The notes beneath the pieces are model-generated. The model was not told the origin of the DNA. It did not search any database and saw nothing but the letters and a program-made list of their open reading frames with translations. A stretch of DNA of 64,000 nucleotides, taken from Amphimedon queenslandica. Taxonomy: Eukaryota; Porifera; Demospongiae; Haplosclerida; Niphatidae. Made by a program: the position numbers and the translations under genes. Location of the stretch: positions 285,209 through 349,208 of the forward strand of contig NW_003546283.1 of assembly GCF_000090795.2 (NCBI RefSeq), written 5' to 3'. This document shows, piece after piece, positions 26,567-36,362 of the stretch (the first letter of the stretch is position 1; the number at the start of each line of letters is the position of its first letter).

Positions 26567-29500
26567 ATGTTTGATGCTCGGGCTCCATTTTTTGCTGTCC
26601 TGTCTCTTGTGCTATTTTCCATAGCATATCTAGGCAGTGCAGCTCCTTATTTTGAAGTGCATATATCTCCAAATGGATCAGCATCAGTCATAGGCCATAT
26701 CTGTCCCAATTATACTCCTATTGTCTGGATTCAAAAATACTATTCTACAGAGTCAGTTGCATCCTTTGCATTCAGACCATGATGGCTGATAGTTACTGCA
26801 TTCTTGCTGCAAATCATTCTTTGTAGGTTGAGGGCTTCTGCTTTCAGGTTCTCTTGTGAGGAGGATACTGATGTGCTTTATGACCCAGGCCACTGGACTA
26901 CTCCAAAAGCCCAAGCTGGCAAGTCCATGAGTCAAGTACTGCATAGCTGCAACCTACCAAACTCTGTTATAGCTGGAGCACGTCTTGAAGATAGCTTATT
27001 TGACTTAAAATGGTCATTTTACTGCAGCACCTTGGCAAGTGGTTGGAGGATTGCTAGTGATGATTGCAGGAATGTAGTGTTGGGATCCTTGATGAATAGT
27101 AACAGTTCTGCCAGTGATGCTTTTGTAAGCCTAGTGGATACATATAACTCTTATACCCATACTTTTATGTAAGTTCATTTTAGCATTGGATGTTCATTCA
27201 CAGTCAATGATTTATAGGAATTTCAATGAATGGATTTTGACGACATGCAAAATTAAAGGTGTGCAAGAAATTAAAATTTATAATAAATGAATAATAGCTC
27301 ATTGTACTATGTCAACAATACCGTATACGTTCAAATTTTTGAGGGTTCAAAATTTCGTGTTTTCAAATAAAATTTGCTCAAAAGTTAATATTCGTGTGAG
27401 CTAATTTTCGTGTTCTGGCCATAGTCTACATACAATAGAATGGCATTAGAGGTGGTTTAAATTTCGTGGATTTAAGGTGAGCACGAAAATAATACAATTT
27501 AATAAAAAATAAATTTAATACATCTCGAAAATTAAGACGCGTACGGTAGTCTAAAGGGCATTAATTGGATTTCTTTTTTGTAGAAATTATTTGCATTAAT
27601 AGTACTGAATACTGCAATTATGGTAAGTGGAAACTCTTTGACTTTACATATTCAATGTTTTTTGTGTAATAGAGTGCTGTCAGGATGTGAGAGTATATCA
27701 TTCTAAAAGTATCAGATGCAATGGAAGTGACGGGCTCATCATTGAATGTCATGATAACTTCTACTGGACAGGAGACTATATCATGTGTTCTAATGATGTT
27801 AATCCAGTCTATCATTATTGCAGATGTCAGTATGGCTGAATGTACTAGATTTAGCAAAATTTTCATTACATTTTATGATGTATATTGTTGTCTTTATGCT
27901 ATGTAAAGTTTGAGCTGTTTTTGAAAAGTAATTTTTGTATTATAGCTATTTTAAAAAATGAGCCAATTTCTGTGGGATACCCAAAGCTATATAGCCCATG
28001 GTTTTTTCAAAAAATGGTTCCGAAATCACCCCAATTTTTTATTACATTTTCTGATACATATTGATGTTTTTATGCTGTGTAGAAAGTTTGAGCTGATTCC
28101 GAATTCAATTTTTTAAGTTATGGCCATTTTAAGAAAACACCAAAATTCTGAAAATTACCCAAGGCTATAGTCCATGGTATTTTCGAAAAAATGGCTCCAA
28201 AATCACCCCAAATTTTTATTACATTTTCTGATACATATTGATGTACTTATGCTGTGTAGAAAGTTTGAGGTGATTCCAACTTCAATTTTAAAAGTTACGG
28301 CCATTTTAAGAAAACGTCAAAATTCTGAAAAATACCCAAGGCTATAGCCCATGGTTTTTTCAAAAGATGGCTCCGAAATCACCCCAAATTTTTATTACAT
28401 TTTCTGATACATATTGATGTACTTATGCTGTGTAGAAAGTTTGAGGTGATTCCAACTTCAATTTTAAAAGTTACGGCCATTTTAAGAAAACTCCAAAATT
28501 TTGAAAAATACCCAAGGCTATAGCCCATGGTTTTTTTCAAAAGATGGCTCCGAAATCACCCCAAATTTTTATTACATTTTCTGATACATATTGATGTACT
28601 TATGCTGTGTAGAAAGTTTGAGCTGATTCCAAATTTAATTTTTCAAGTTACGGCCATTTTAAGAAAACTCCAAAATTTTGAAAAATACCCAAGGCTATAG
28701 CCCATGGTTTTTTTCAAAAAAATGGCTCCAAAATCACCCCAAATTTTTATTACATTTTCTGATACATATTGATGTACTTATGCTGTGTAGAAAGTTTGAG
28801 GTGATTCCAACTTCAATTTTAAAAGTTACGGCCATTTTAAGAAAACGTCAAAATTCTGAAAAATACCCAAGGCTATAGCCCATGGTTTTTTCAAAAAATG
28901 GCTCCGAAATCACCCCAAATTTTTATTACATTTTCTGATACATATTGATGTTTTTATGCTGTGTAGAAAGTTTGAGCTGATTCCAACTTTAATTTTTCAA
29001 GTTACGGCCATTTTAAGAAAACGCCAAAATTTTGAAAAATACCCAAGGCTATAGCCCATGGTACATACTATCATGGTATCATGGTATCATACTGTCTATA
29101 TTGATTCCATGTATAGACTATATAGTCAACCTCAAATTAATGGCATTTTTATCATTATTATTTTAGTGTGTCATGGTAGCTCTTTCATTCAGTTCTGTGA
29201 GATGGTATACTGCAGCTCTTCTGGTCATTACAAGTGTCAAGTTTGCTTTGAAACCCATCCCGGTACTGGATGGCCTCTTGTTCCTAATAAAACCGCCCGT
29301 AAATGTCGCAGTAAGAAGAATAAAGATGTATTATTACTATCATTATCATTATTTGAAAATTTTCTAATTATTATTAATTATCATCATTATTATTATTATT
29401 ATTATTATTATAATTCTACAGGCCCTGGCAGGGTTGCATCTTTTAAGCTTGTTGTAAAGAAAGATGAAGTTGCTTTTTGTTTTGGCTATCACCTCTTGTG

Positions 29501-30355
29501 TACTGGAACCGGTCAGCATCCGCTCACAATATTGCTCTATGATACCAATAACCCAATGGATAATTATCAAGTGCAGAATATTTCATCAACGCTGGTCCCT
29601 GTTTGCCTTTTTAATCACACTTTTGCCTGCATGATCAGTAACAAGCATGGAAATGAAACTAAATACGTTTCAATAAGTAAGACAATAACTCACTTATTGT
29701 AATTTTGGAGGGAGTGAAATTTGGTAAATTGATGAATTTTTTGGTGATTCATGAGGTTTTAATTAGTAGAAATTTTTGGCTATTTGCTGTTGAGCATTTA
29801 CATAATGGCTGGTTTAATTTTGGTAAATGGCTATCAAAACTCCAAATTTGCCAACTTTTTTATCCTCCAAATTTACCAGCTATGCAATATTTATATACAC
29901 TTTTTTGTTCTACTCAAGATGCATGCATATTTTTTGGTTTCTATTAGGACACTCCATTATTCCAATAGTCCTTCATTCTGATACTACTTTCACTGCTTGT
30001 GAGATGACCAATGTTACCTTGCCTTGTATAACCCAAGGGAGTATGCATTACATTGAATGGTACTTCATAGAGACACTTCTCACTAATGATACTTCAAATT
30101 ACACTCTTCTTGATGAGAGGGGCATCCTCTTAATCTCCTCTGCTCATAAGGACAATATTGGCAGCTATAAATGCAAAGTTTGGAATGGTTTAGGCGAATT
30201 TGAGAAATCAATGTGGCTCACTGTTGGTAAGAGCTGTCACTGTTGATTATGAAATGAATCAGTTTTTTAAAGAGTCATTTGAAAGCTGTGTCTCTGTTGT
30301 CCCATTAAGAAAACACAGTGAACATCAAATACGCTTGGTAAGCTAAGTTATTTGA

Positions 30356-30392
<37 letters not shown>

Positions 30393-30750
30393 GTCCTTTG
30401 ATTATAGAATTTTTGATCTTATGAATCATCATAATTTCTTTTTGCACAGCCCCCATGGTAATTGCAGTATAGGTCAGTCTAAAGTTTTCAATACAGGTCA
30501 GTCTAAATAATACAAAATTAATATTTTCATTTTATCCTTCACTTTTTGCATTTCTCTCCATTTCCTCTCACTCTCTCTCTTAATAGAAAACTCAAGGCTA
30601 CCTTCCAGTACACTGTATGATCCCACATCAGAGCAAAGAGTGGGACATAGGAACCATCAAACAGCACTCAACTCTATGTTTAGCAGTCTCAGCCCTTGCC
30701 TTCCCTATATATCCTTCTCCCAGCCAATGATATCTTCTAATGGCCTTTGA
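26567..30750 (+). CDS. Secreted immunoglobulin-like protein (8 exons, ~513 aa)
   Basis: Model: 26567-26751, 26827-27168, 27603-27622, 27673-27825, 29167-29310, 29422-29676, 29948-30226, 30587-30750, in phase and totalling 514 codons. Residues 1-26 are a signal peptide (FFAVLSLVLFSIAYLGSAA). The middle is Cys-rich with many N-glycosylation sequons. The 29948 exon is a textbook Ig domain: TLPC, then IEWYF, then DNIGSYKCKV. The 29422 exon looks like another Ig-like domain (Cys near CFGYHLLC and FACMISN). No membrane segment is seen, so the product may be secreted, unless alternative 3' exons add one. The first intron (74 bp, GTCAGT donor) was chosen because it removes an in-frame TGA at 26780. 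The 20-nt exon at 27603 is less certain; an acceptor at 27583 is possible. I do not recognise an orthologue. Adhesion or immune recognition is a guess from the domains. Confidence 0.65.
27319..27548. mobile_element. MITE-like element with imperfect terminal inverted repeats
   Basis: The left end TACCGTATACGTTC and the right end (read inward on the other strand) TACCGTACGCGTCT match over about 25 bp with several differences. The interior is AT-rich with recurring AAATTTCGTG-type words. At ~230 bp with no coding capacity, it fits a non-autonomous DNA transposon. It lies in intron 2 of the Ig-like gene. Confidence 0.6.
27940..29062. repeat. Tandem array of ~177-bp repeat, subfamily A (six full units)
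   Basis: The junction word GCTATAG recurs at 27986 (as GCTATATAG), 28164, 28341, 28517, 28694, 28872 and 29048, giving spacings of 176-178 bp. Each unit runs from AGCCCATGGTTTTTTC through a conserved core (TTCTGATACATATTGATG ... TGTGTAGAAAGTTTGAG) to AATACCCAAGGCT. The array lies within the intron 27826-29166 of the Ig-like gene and ends abruptly at CATGGTACATAC. Short ORFs across it are repeat shadows. Confidence 0.9.
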
Positions 30751-31502
30751 CCCAGTCAGTACTAGTCTTGGATTATTTTCTTCCTCCTTTCACTACCTGT
30801 TCTTCCTCCTCTTTAAACTATTAGACTATATTGTGTACCTTAGTTATCTGGAACCCAGCTAGAACCCCAAAGAACTATACTCTTTTTTCAGCAGATAAGT
30901 GTAATATTTTAATGTACATGTACCTGTTTCCTCATATAGGTGGTGGCTTCTCCATCAAATGCATGATGCCCATACCAAAGGTAAGTTAAAATGATACTTG
31001 ACATGTCTACATCTTTTTTTAGGTCTGTTCTAACAAGTACTCTTGGTTCTAACTAAAGGCAAAAGGCTATTCATCTAATTGAACTTTTGGGTTTTTCTGT
31101 CTGTTGTAATTTTTCCAATAAAGTTTGGTTTTTATTTTTCGGGCAGTTTTTCCCCTGAGGAGGGTCAGGACGTTAGCTCTCCTCTAAATAAACTGTTCCC
31201 CTTGTTGACTGAACTGTTTTACTTTCTTGAAACTTTTCTTAGAATGTTTCTGTGTGTGTTATAATCAAAATTGTGATATAATCATCATGACGATTGTTTT
31301 GCAAATTGTACTAATTTTAATGATAAAAAAACACCAACTATGAACAATTGATTTCATTGCTATAATCATGATTAATTAATAATAAATAACAAAAGTTGGC
31401 CTTCATATTATGTCGTGGCATTGATGATAAGAGTCAGTGTACATGTATTTTACATAATCCTCCAGCAGCTTAACTGTCAGCTTGTTTTTCATGATTGTAA
31501 AT
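30751..31502. other. Convergent intergenic region, possible alternative exon
   Basis: It lies between the Ig-like gene stop and the ARIH2 stop. A small candidate exon at about 30940-30980 (preceded by ATATAG, followed by GTAAGT) could be an alternative 3' exon of the Ig-like gene. A possible AATAAA lies near 31186. Nothing else is supported. Confidence 0.4.
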
Positions 31503-32474
31503 TCAATAATGTTTAAAATCTCTAAGTAACGTCACGCGTCTTATCTCAGTCACTGCCATCTGCCGCTCTAAATCCTAAACAACAACAACAACAAAAATAA
31601 TAATACTAATACTAATAATACAAATCATTGTAAATTTGTGATACATACAGCTCTATCAGTGATGGTTGCTCTCTCCACTTTCCATGACAGATTCTCTATC
31701 TCTAACTCAAGCTGTGCCTGCTGGTACTCAAACTGTATAAAAAGATATCATAGATCCATTACAAACCTCTAACTCTATGATACATAATAGGTATACATGT
31801 TACATGTAGCACAATATAAGTAGAGAATCTTTTTGATTCATGGGCCTTATGCTATGCATCAAGTTTGGCTTTTTTGGTGAGTTTTAAAGCTGCTCAAAAA
31901 GTCAAGTCTTACCAGATGCTTCTTGTCTCCAATCATCCAGTAAGCCCTGGGATATGTATACTTCAGTGTATACCTACACTGTATGTGTGTGTGTGTATGT
32001 GTGTGTGTGTGTGTGTGTATGTGTGTGTGTGTGTGTATGTGTGTGTGTGTGTGTGTGTATGTGTGTGTGTGTGTGTGTGGATTAATACATTAACTCAATG
32101 CTGCAATGCTACACTAACTAAGTATTACTATTAATATGTGTTACAAATTTTTCTTGTTGCAAGCTGGGAATATAATACTGTATGAGAATACAGTATTATA
32201 TTCAAAGCTATATCAAGAGTAGATAATTATTTATTTTCTCTTGGTTATTTTTAATATGACATCTACTTCAGTAAAGTGTACTTTTCTAAGCAGATCTGCA
32301 GCATCAAGGAGGTATTGCCAATCAATCCAGGTTCCTTCTCCATTGGAGACTTGCTCCTTTATTCTTGTTTGGATTTTAAAACGAGTCTCTTCCTCCAGTA
32401 ATAGACTTTTGTGATGATTGTCCCACTAATAATTATAAAATAATAATAATAATAATAATAACAATAATAATAAC

Positions 32475-32509
<35 letters not shown>

Positions 32510-35342
32510 TAAGCAAAACATACTCTTTCAAAATAGAATATATACTTCTTCAAAGCCTCTCGAGCTTTGGTCACCTTTGCCTTCATGACGTCTGGATCAG
32601 CTTGATAGCGACTGCAAGCATAGTATTCATTATTGTGTTTTGCCCAGGCTAAGGGTGTGGCTATTGTATAACAATATGAACATGCTAACACTCACTTACC
32701 ACTTAAGCACATCCAACAGAAATCAAAGGAACACTTGGTACAACGCTAAACAATACAAAAAATGTAATATAAATCGAGGTTTCTCTTCTTGTCATTTTCG
32801 GCATAATTTGGCCGAAGAAAAATTACTATACACTAGGGACTTCGGCCAGAAATCTATGACAAGAAAAACCCATTAGTTGTTCTATTGTCACAAAATCCGT
32901 GACAAGCAGAGATTTTTGCCTATGACCATGTACTATAGTACAGGGACTTTTACCCAATTTTGGAGCAACTTTAAAAATTCGTAAAAAATCCAATTTTAAT
33001 CGGAATCAACTCAAACTTGCTACACAACATAAGTACATGTATATGCATCAGAAAATGTAATAAAAATGGAGAATTCTCTCCTTGTCAATTTTGCCAAAAT
33101 TTGGCCCGTGACCATCTACTATAGTACAGGAACTTTTACCCAATTTTGGAGCAACTTTAAAAATTCGTTAAAAATCCAAATTTAATCAGAATCAGCTCAA
33201 ACTTTCTATGCAACATTAAAACATATATATGTATCAGAAAATATTATAAAAATGGAGAATTCTCTCCTTGTCATTTTTACTAAATTAGGCCTGAGAGTGG
33301 AAAAAATGAACCAAACAAACACACCCAAACTTACTATGTGATTACATCCTCCATTCTTTTCAATGGCAGAAGAACACTTTGGACACTAGTTATTAGAATA
33401 AACAAATAGATAAACAAACAAACAAATAAATAAACATAAACATACGTCTTTTGTGTTAGAAGTGATGTAGTGAGCAGTTTCTGAATCATCTCTACATTTC
33501 AACAACCAATTCTTAAACGATTCGCAATCTATGTGTAAGAAAAATAAAAAAAATTACTAACAGAACAACAACAAAAATAAATAAATAAACAAATAAATAA
33601 ATAAACAAAAATAAATAATTAATTAATAGTACCTGTTGGTGAATGGTATTCTTCTCCACACTGGAAGCTACAATAATATTAATTAAATTCATGAGACACA
33701 GACTCCACCCACTAACCATGTAGCTAGATTGCAGTGAGTGCATTGGATTCTCTTAGGTAGTGGTTCCTTGACGGCAAACACCATATCACAATCTCTGCCA
33801 GGACACCAGCGTAACAATGGATGAGACTAAATGATAAATACGTGTATAAAAAATTAAGTTCAGCTTTTTTAGTTGCATGCACTAATTTTAGCAAATTTAC
33901 CCAGGGATCTTTTAAAAAATTAAATCAGAAACTTAATAATGTCAGTAACAGTTAAAATACACTTCCAGTAATATCAAAAATGATACAATTATAGTGCATG
34001 TACTGCAGGCAATACAAAAGATATGAATATACATGTAATTTTAAAATTTGACACTAGAATTAATATCAAAAATTCAACACATTATGAATAATAGTGTACC
34101 TCTACAATTTGTGATAGTGCCAGTTGGTAATATCGTCTGATAACGCTTGATCTCTTCACTAGTAGAGTATCAATCACTTCAAATCCCATTAACACATCAC
34201 AATCCATGCACTCAATGCCTGTAGTATCAGAAAATATTTGTAGTACAAATCAAATAATAAGTGTACCTAGTGATACTCCTCTCTCCAGTTTAGAGATGAT
34301 GTAACTAATCCAACAGTCACAGCAAAAGGAATGACCACAGTATAACTGGTAATTGGCATCATCACTACTAAAACATATTGGACACTCAGTACACTACAGG
34401 AAGTGGGTGGGGTAATGGGAGCGGTCAATCATGAGGCATATATATGTACTTACTGGTTCAAGTGGTTGTCGTTTAGGTTTGCTTGGATGAATGTGAGCAT
34501 CAATGAAAAATTGATTTTTATCGCCATTAAACCTGTTATGTGATAAAATTGTAAAATTGCAAAGCATTAGTATACATGATTGCTTCAATAGTTGATACCA
34601 ATCTCCGTGGGCTATAGCCCATGGTTTTTTCCAAAAAATGGCTCCGAAATCACCCCAAATTTTTATTACATTTTCTGATACATATTGATGTCCTTATGCT
34701 ATGTAAAAAGTTTGAGCTGATTCCGATTTCAATTTTTCAAGTTACAGCCATTTTAGGAAAATGCCAAATAGCCCATGGTTCTTTCCAAAAAATGGCCCTG
34801 AAATCATTCCAAATTTTTATTACATTTCCTGATACATATTGATGTCCTTATAAAAATGCAGTAACTTACTTTGACACAGCTAGGGATTTGTCCCATTTAG
34901 TTGAATACAATAATAGTCTTGCAATAGGATCAGTAACCTGTAGGTCCTGACTCAACTGACACACCTCCTTTTTTATAATAGACCACACCTCCTGCGACGG
35001 CATACAGGAATGCTCGTACCTACATGTACATTAGTAAATGTACATGCACATTTAATAAAAGCAAAATATTTAGAAAATTTCAAGCCCCACAAACAAACTC
35101 ACTAATTAATAATCATATAATATTTATTTTAAATACCATTCAGGATCACTGTTCTCTTTACTAAAGGTTTCACTATCTTCCATCAAATCTTCTTCCTCGA
35201 AATACTTGTAATCATCCTCCTCCTCCTCCTCGCTCTCATAATAATCTACAAAGAGACACATACATTACAGTCAGTACAGGTCCTTCTCTTCTTTCCTACC
35301 GCCAACACTGCTAGTCTGGGACTCTTGGGAATCGAAGGCCAT
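31503..35342 (-). CDS. ARIH2: Ariadne-2 RBR E3 ubiquitin ligase (16 exons, 480 aa)
   Basis: Exons: 35342-35300, 35245-35137, 35019-34870, 34532-34454, 34393-34267, 34218-34100, 33826-33717, 33667-33633, 33528-33446, 33385-33335, 32745-32700, 32648-32524, 32425-32282, 31978-31913, 31732-31649, 31574-31503; phases agree throughout. Order: acidic N-terminus (poly-E), UBA-like segment, RING1 (CTECPICF ... [10 protein letters not shown], from residue 128), IBR ([12 protein letters not shown]), Rcat (CPKC...[11 protein letters not shown], putative catalytic Cys299), then the Ariadne domain ([54 protein letters not shown]). TWIDWQYL and the C-terminus match ARIH2 better than ARIH1. In other animals ARIH2 is activated by neddylated CUL5 and autoinhibited by the Ariadne domain. 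Human ARIH2 has 493 aa. It shares a very short divergent promoter with PXMP4. Confidence 0.95.
31982..32079. repeat. (TG)n microsatellite with TA interruptions
   Basis: About 100 bp of TG dinucleotides interrupted by TATG. It begins only a few bases from the ARIH2 exon 31913-31978; on the minus strand the array immediately precedes that exon's 3' splice site (ACATACAG). Confidence 0.9.
32430..32515. repeat. (AAT)n / (AAC) microsatellite in ARIH2 intron
   Basis: A nearly pure AAT tract with occasional AAC units between two ARIH2 exons. On the minus strand it produces a meaningless poly-Tyr ORF. Confidence 0.9.
32925..33300. repeat. Repeat subfamily B, two tandem degenerate units
   Basis: The palindromic junction TACTATAGTACAGG occurs near 32930 and 33115, each followed by ACTTTTACCCAATTTTGGAG and the shared core (CAGCTCAAACTTTCTA in this orientation). 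The copies lie in an ARIH2 intron. Confidence 0.8.
34605..34860. repeat. Repeat subfamily A copy in ARIH2 intron
   Basis: Begins with GGGCTATAGCCCATGG and carries the TTCTGATACATATTGATG core, followed by a partial second unit. It stops just before the exon at 34870. Confidence 0.8.
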
Positions 35343-35372
35343 TTTTTGATTAAAATTTCGACGAGCACGCCC
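35343..35372. promoter_or_regulatory. 30-bp divergent spacer, ARIH2 / PXMP4
   Basis: The two start codons (35342 minus, 35373 plus) are separated by 30 bp, so transcripts must start inside this spacer or, more likely, overlap each other's first exon. If PXMP4 starts at its second in-frame ATG (35394), the spacer is 51 bp. Confidence 0.75.
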
Positions 35373-36300
35373 ATGACTCCTCCCACTGGTACAATGGCTT
35401 CCAACAGAATTCAACAGCTCAACGCTTTGCTCAACAATCCCCGCTATCGCACGCTCCTTTCTCTGGTCAAGGCTTTCAGGAATGGACTAATGTAAGTTAT
35501 TCTGTGATGTGCAAACCTGTATAGGCTCACAAACATCTCTTTGCAGGTACGGAGTTAAAATCAGGTTTCCACATTCATTGGTCATGACATTCCTCTTCCA
35601 TGAGGGAAGGTAGCCTATTAAACCAAACCTACTTATGTCTCTCTGCTTTCAGTTTAAAGGAGAAGTTCCGCTTTATACTAACAGCAACAGCTCAGCATGC
35701 AAAGAACCTAGCATTCTTTGCATTGGTCTACAAGTCTATCTCTTTGCTGTTGAATAAACTAAGAGGATCGACTCATCCAGTTCATAACTTTATTGGTGGA
35801 TTGATGGGAGGATATTTAGTGTTTGGGACTAATAATAAAGTCAATATGCAGGTTAAATAGTACAGATATCATTGTATATATACCGCATTATAGTACTCAA
35901 TATGAAAAGAATTAAAAAATTTAGATGCTCATAATTATTATATTGCCTAATTGATATTAAATTTAGCATACCAGTTCATACGGACTTCTATTCTGTCTCC
36001 TATATAATTATAAGTCCCCTCTTTTTCTCTCCTCATTAGATCAATTTATATCTATTATCAAGAGTTACGATTGGTTTAGCTCGACTTGCAGTCAAAAAGC
36101 AGCTAATACCTGAGCCACAATTCAATACTTTTCCACTTTTTGCTGCCATAGTCTGGGGACTAGCATTGACGCTATTTGAATACCATACTGACGTTCTACA
36201 GCCATCACTACAGAACTCAATGACATATCTCTATCGTGACAGTACTGTCTGGAGTAATATCGCTGATTTCTTATTCTATAGCAGTGCTGAATTGTGGTAG
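35373..36300 (+). CDS. PXMP4: Peroxisomal membrane protein 4 (4 exons, 213 aa)
   Basis: Exons: 35373-35491, 35547-35609, 35653-35851, 36040-36300, all in phase. The product matches human PXMP4/PMP24 (212 aa) along its length: FRNGLMYGVKIRFPHSLVMT, then GGYLVFGTNN, then INLYLLSRV, then LIPEP, then VWGLALTLFEYH and LQPSLQNSMTYLYRDS. It belongs to the Tim17/Tim22/Tim23/PMP24 superfamily, with several short hydrophobic segments in the peroxisomal membrane. The biochemical role is not settled in any animal. A second in-frame ATG at 35394 would give 206 aa. Its stop is only 62 bp from the stop of the converging WWE/OTU-like gene. Confidence 0.96.
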
Positions 36301-36362
36301 AGAAGTGTTGGGATTCAAAAATTATTTTTAATATTTATTGTGTCTAAAAATAATAATAATTT
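36301..36362. terminator. 62-bp convergent 3' end region
   Basis: Stop codons of PXMP4 (+) and the WWE/OTU-like gene (-) face each other across 62 bp. Plus-strand TTTATT at 36334-36339 reads AATAAA on the minus strand, a plausible polyadenylation signal for the WWE/OTU-like gene. The two 3' UTRs probably overlap. Confidence 0.55.

Noticed and set aside
26780-26782. In-frame TGA taken as a disabling stop in the Ig-like gene
   Set aside because: A 74-bp intron with donor GTCAGT at 26752 and acceptor TTGTAG at 26826 removes it and keeps phase. The same donor type is used at 27826.
28678-28878. Recurring ORFs ([18 protein letters not shown]-like) here and at 34621, 37439 and 55142
   Set aside because: All are the same frame through A-repeat copies in either orientation, broken at each unit and placed in introns. 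No sign of a coding function.
29058-29166. Coding sequence upstream of the Ig-gene exon at 29167 in the same frame
   Set aside because: It runs back into the end of the A array and a TATCATGG repeat. The acceptor TTTTAG at 29166 fits the phase.
32421-32520. Poly-Tyr ORF on the minus strand
   Set aside because: It is translation of an AAT microsatellite between ARIH2 exons.
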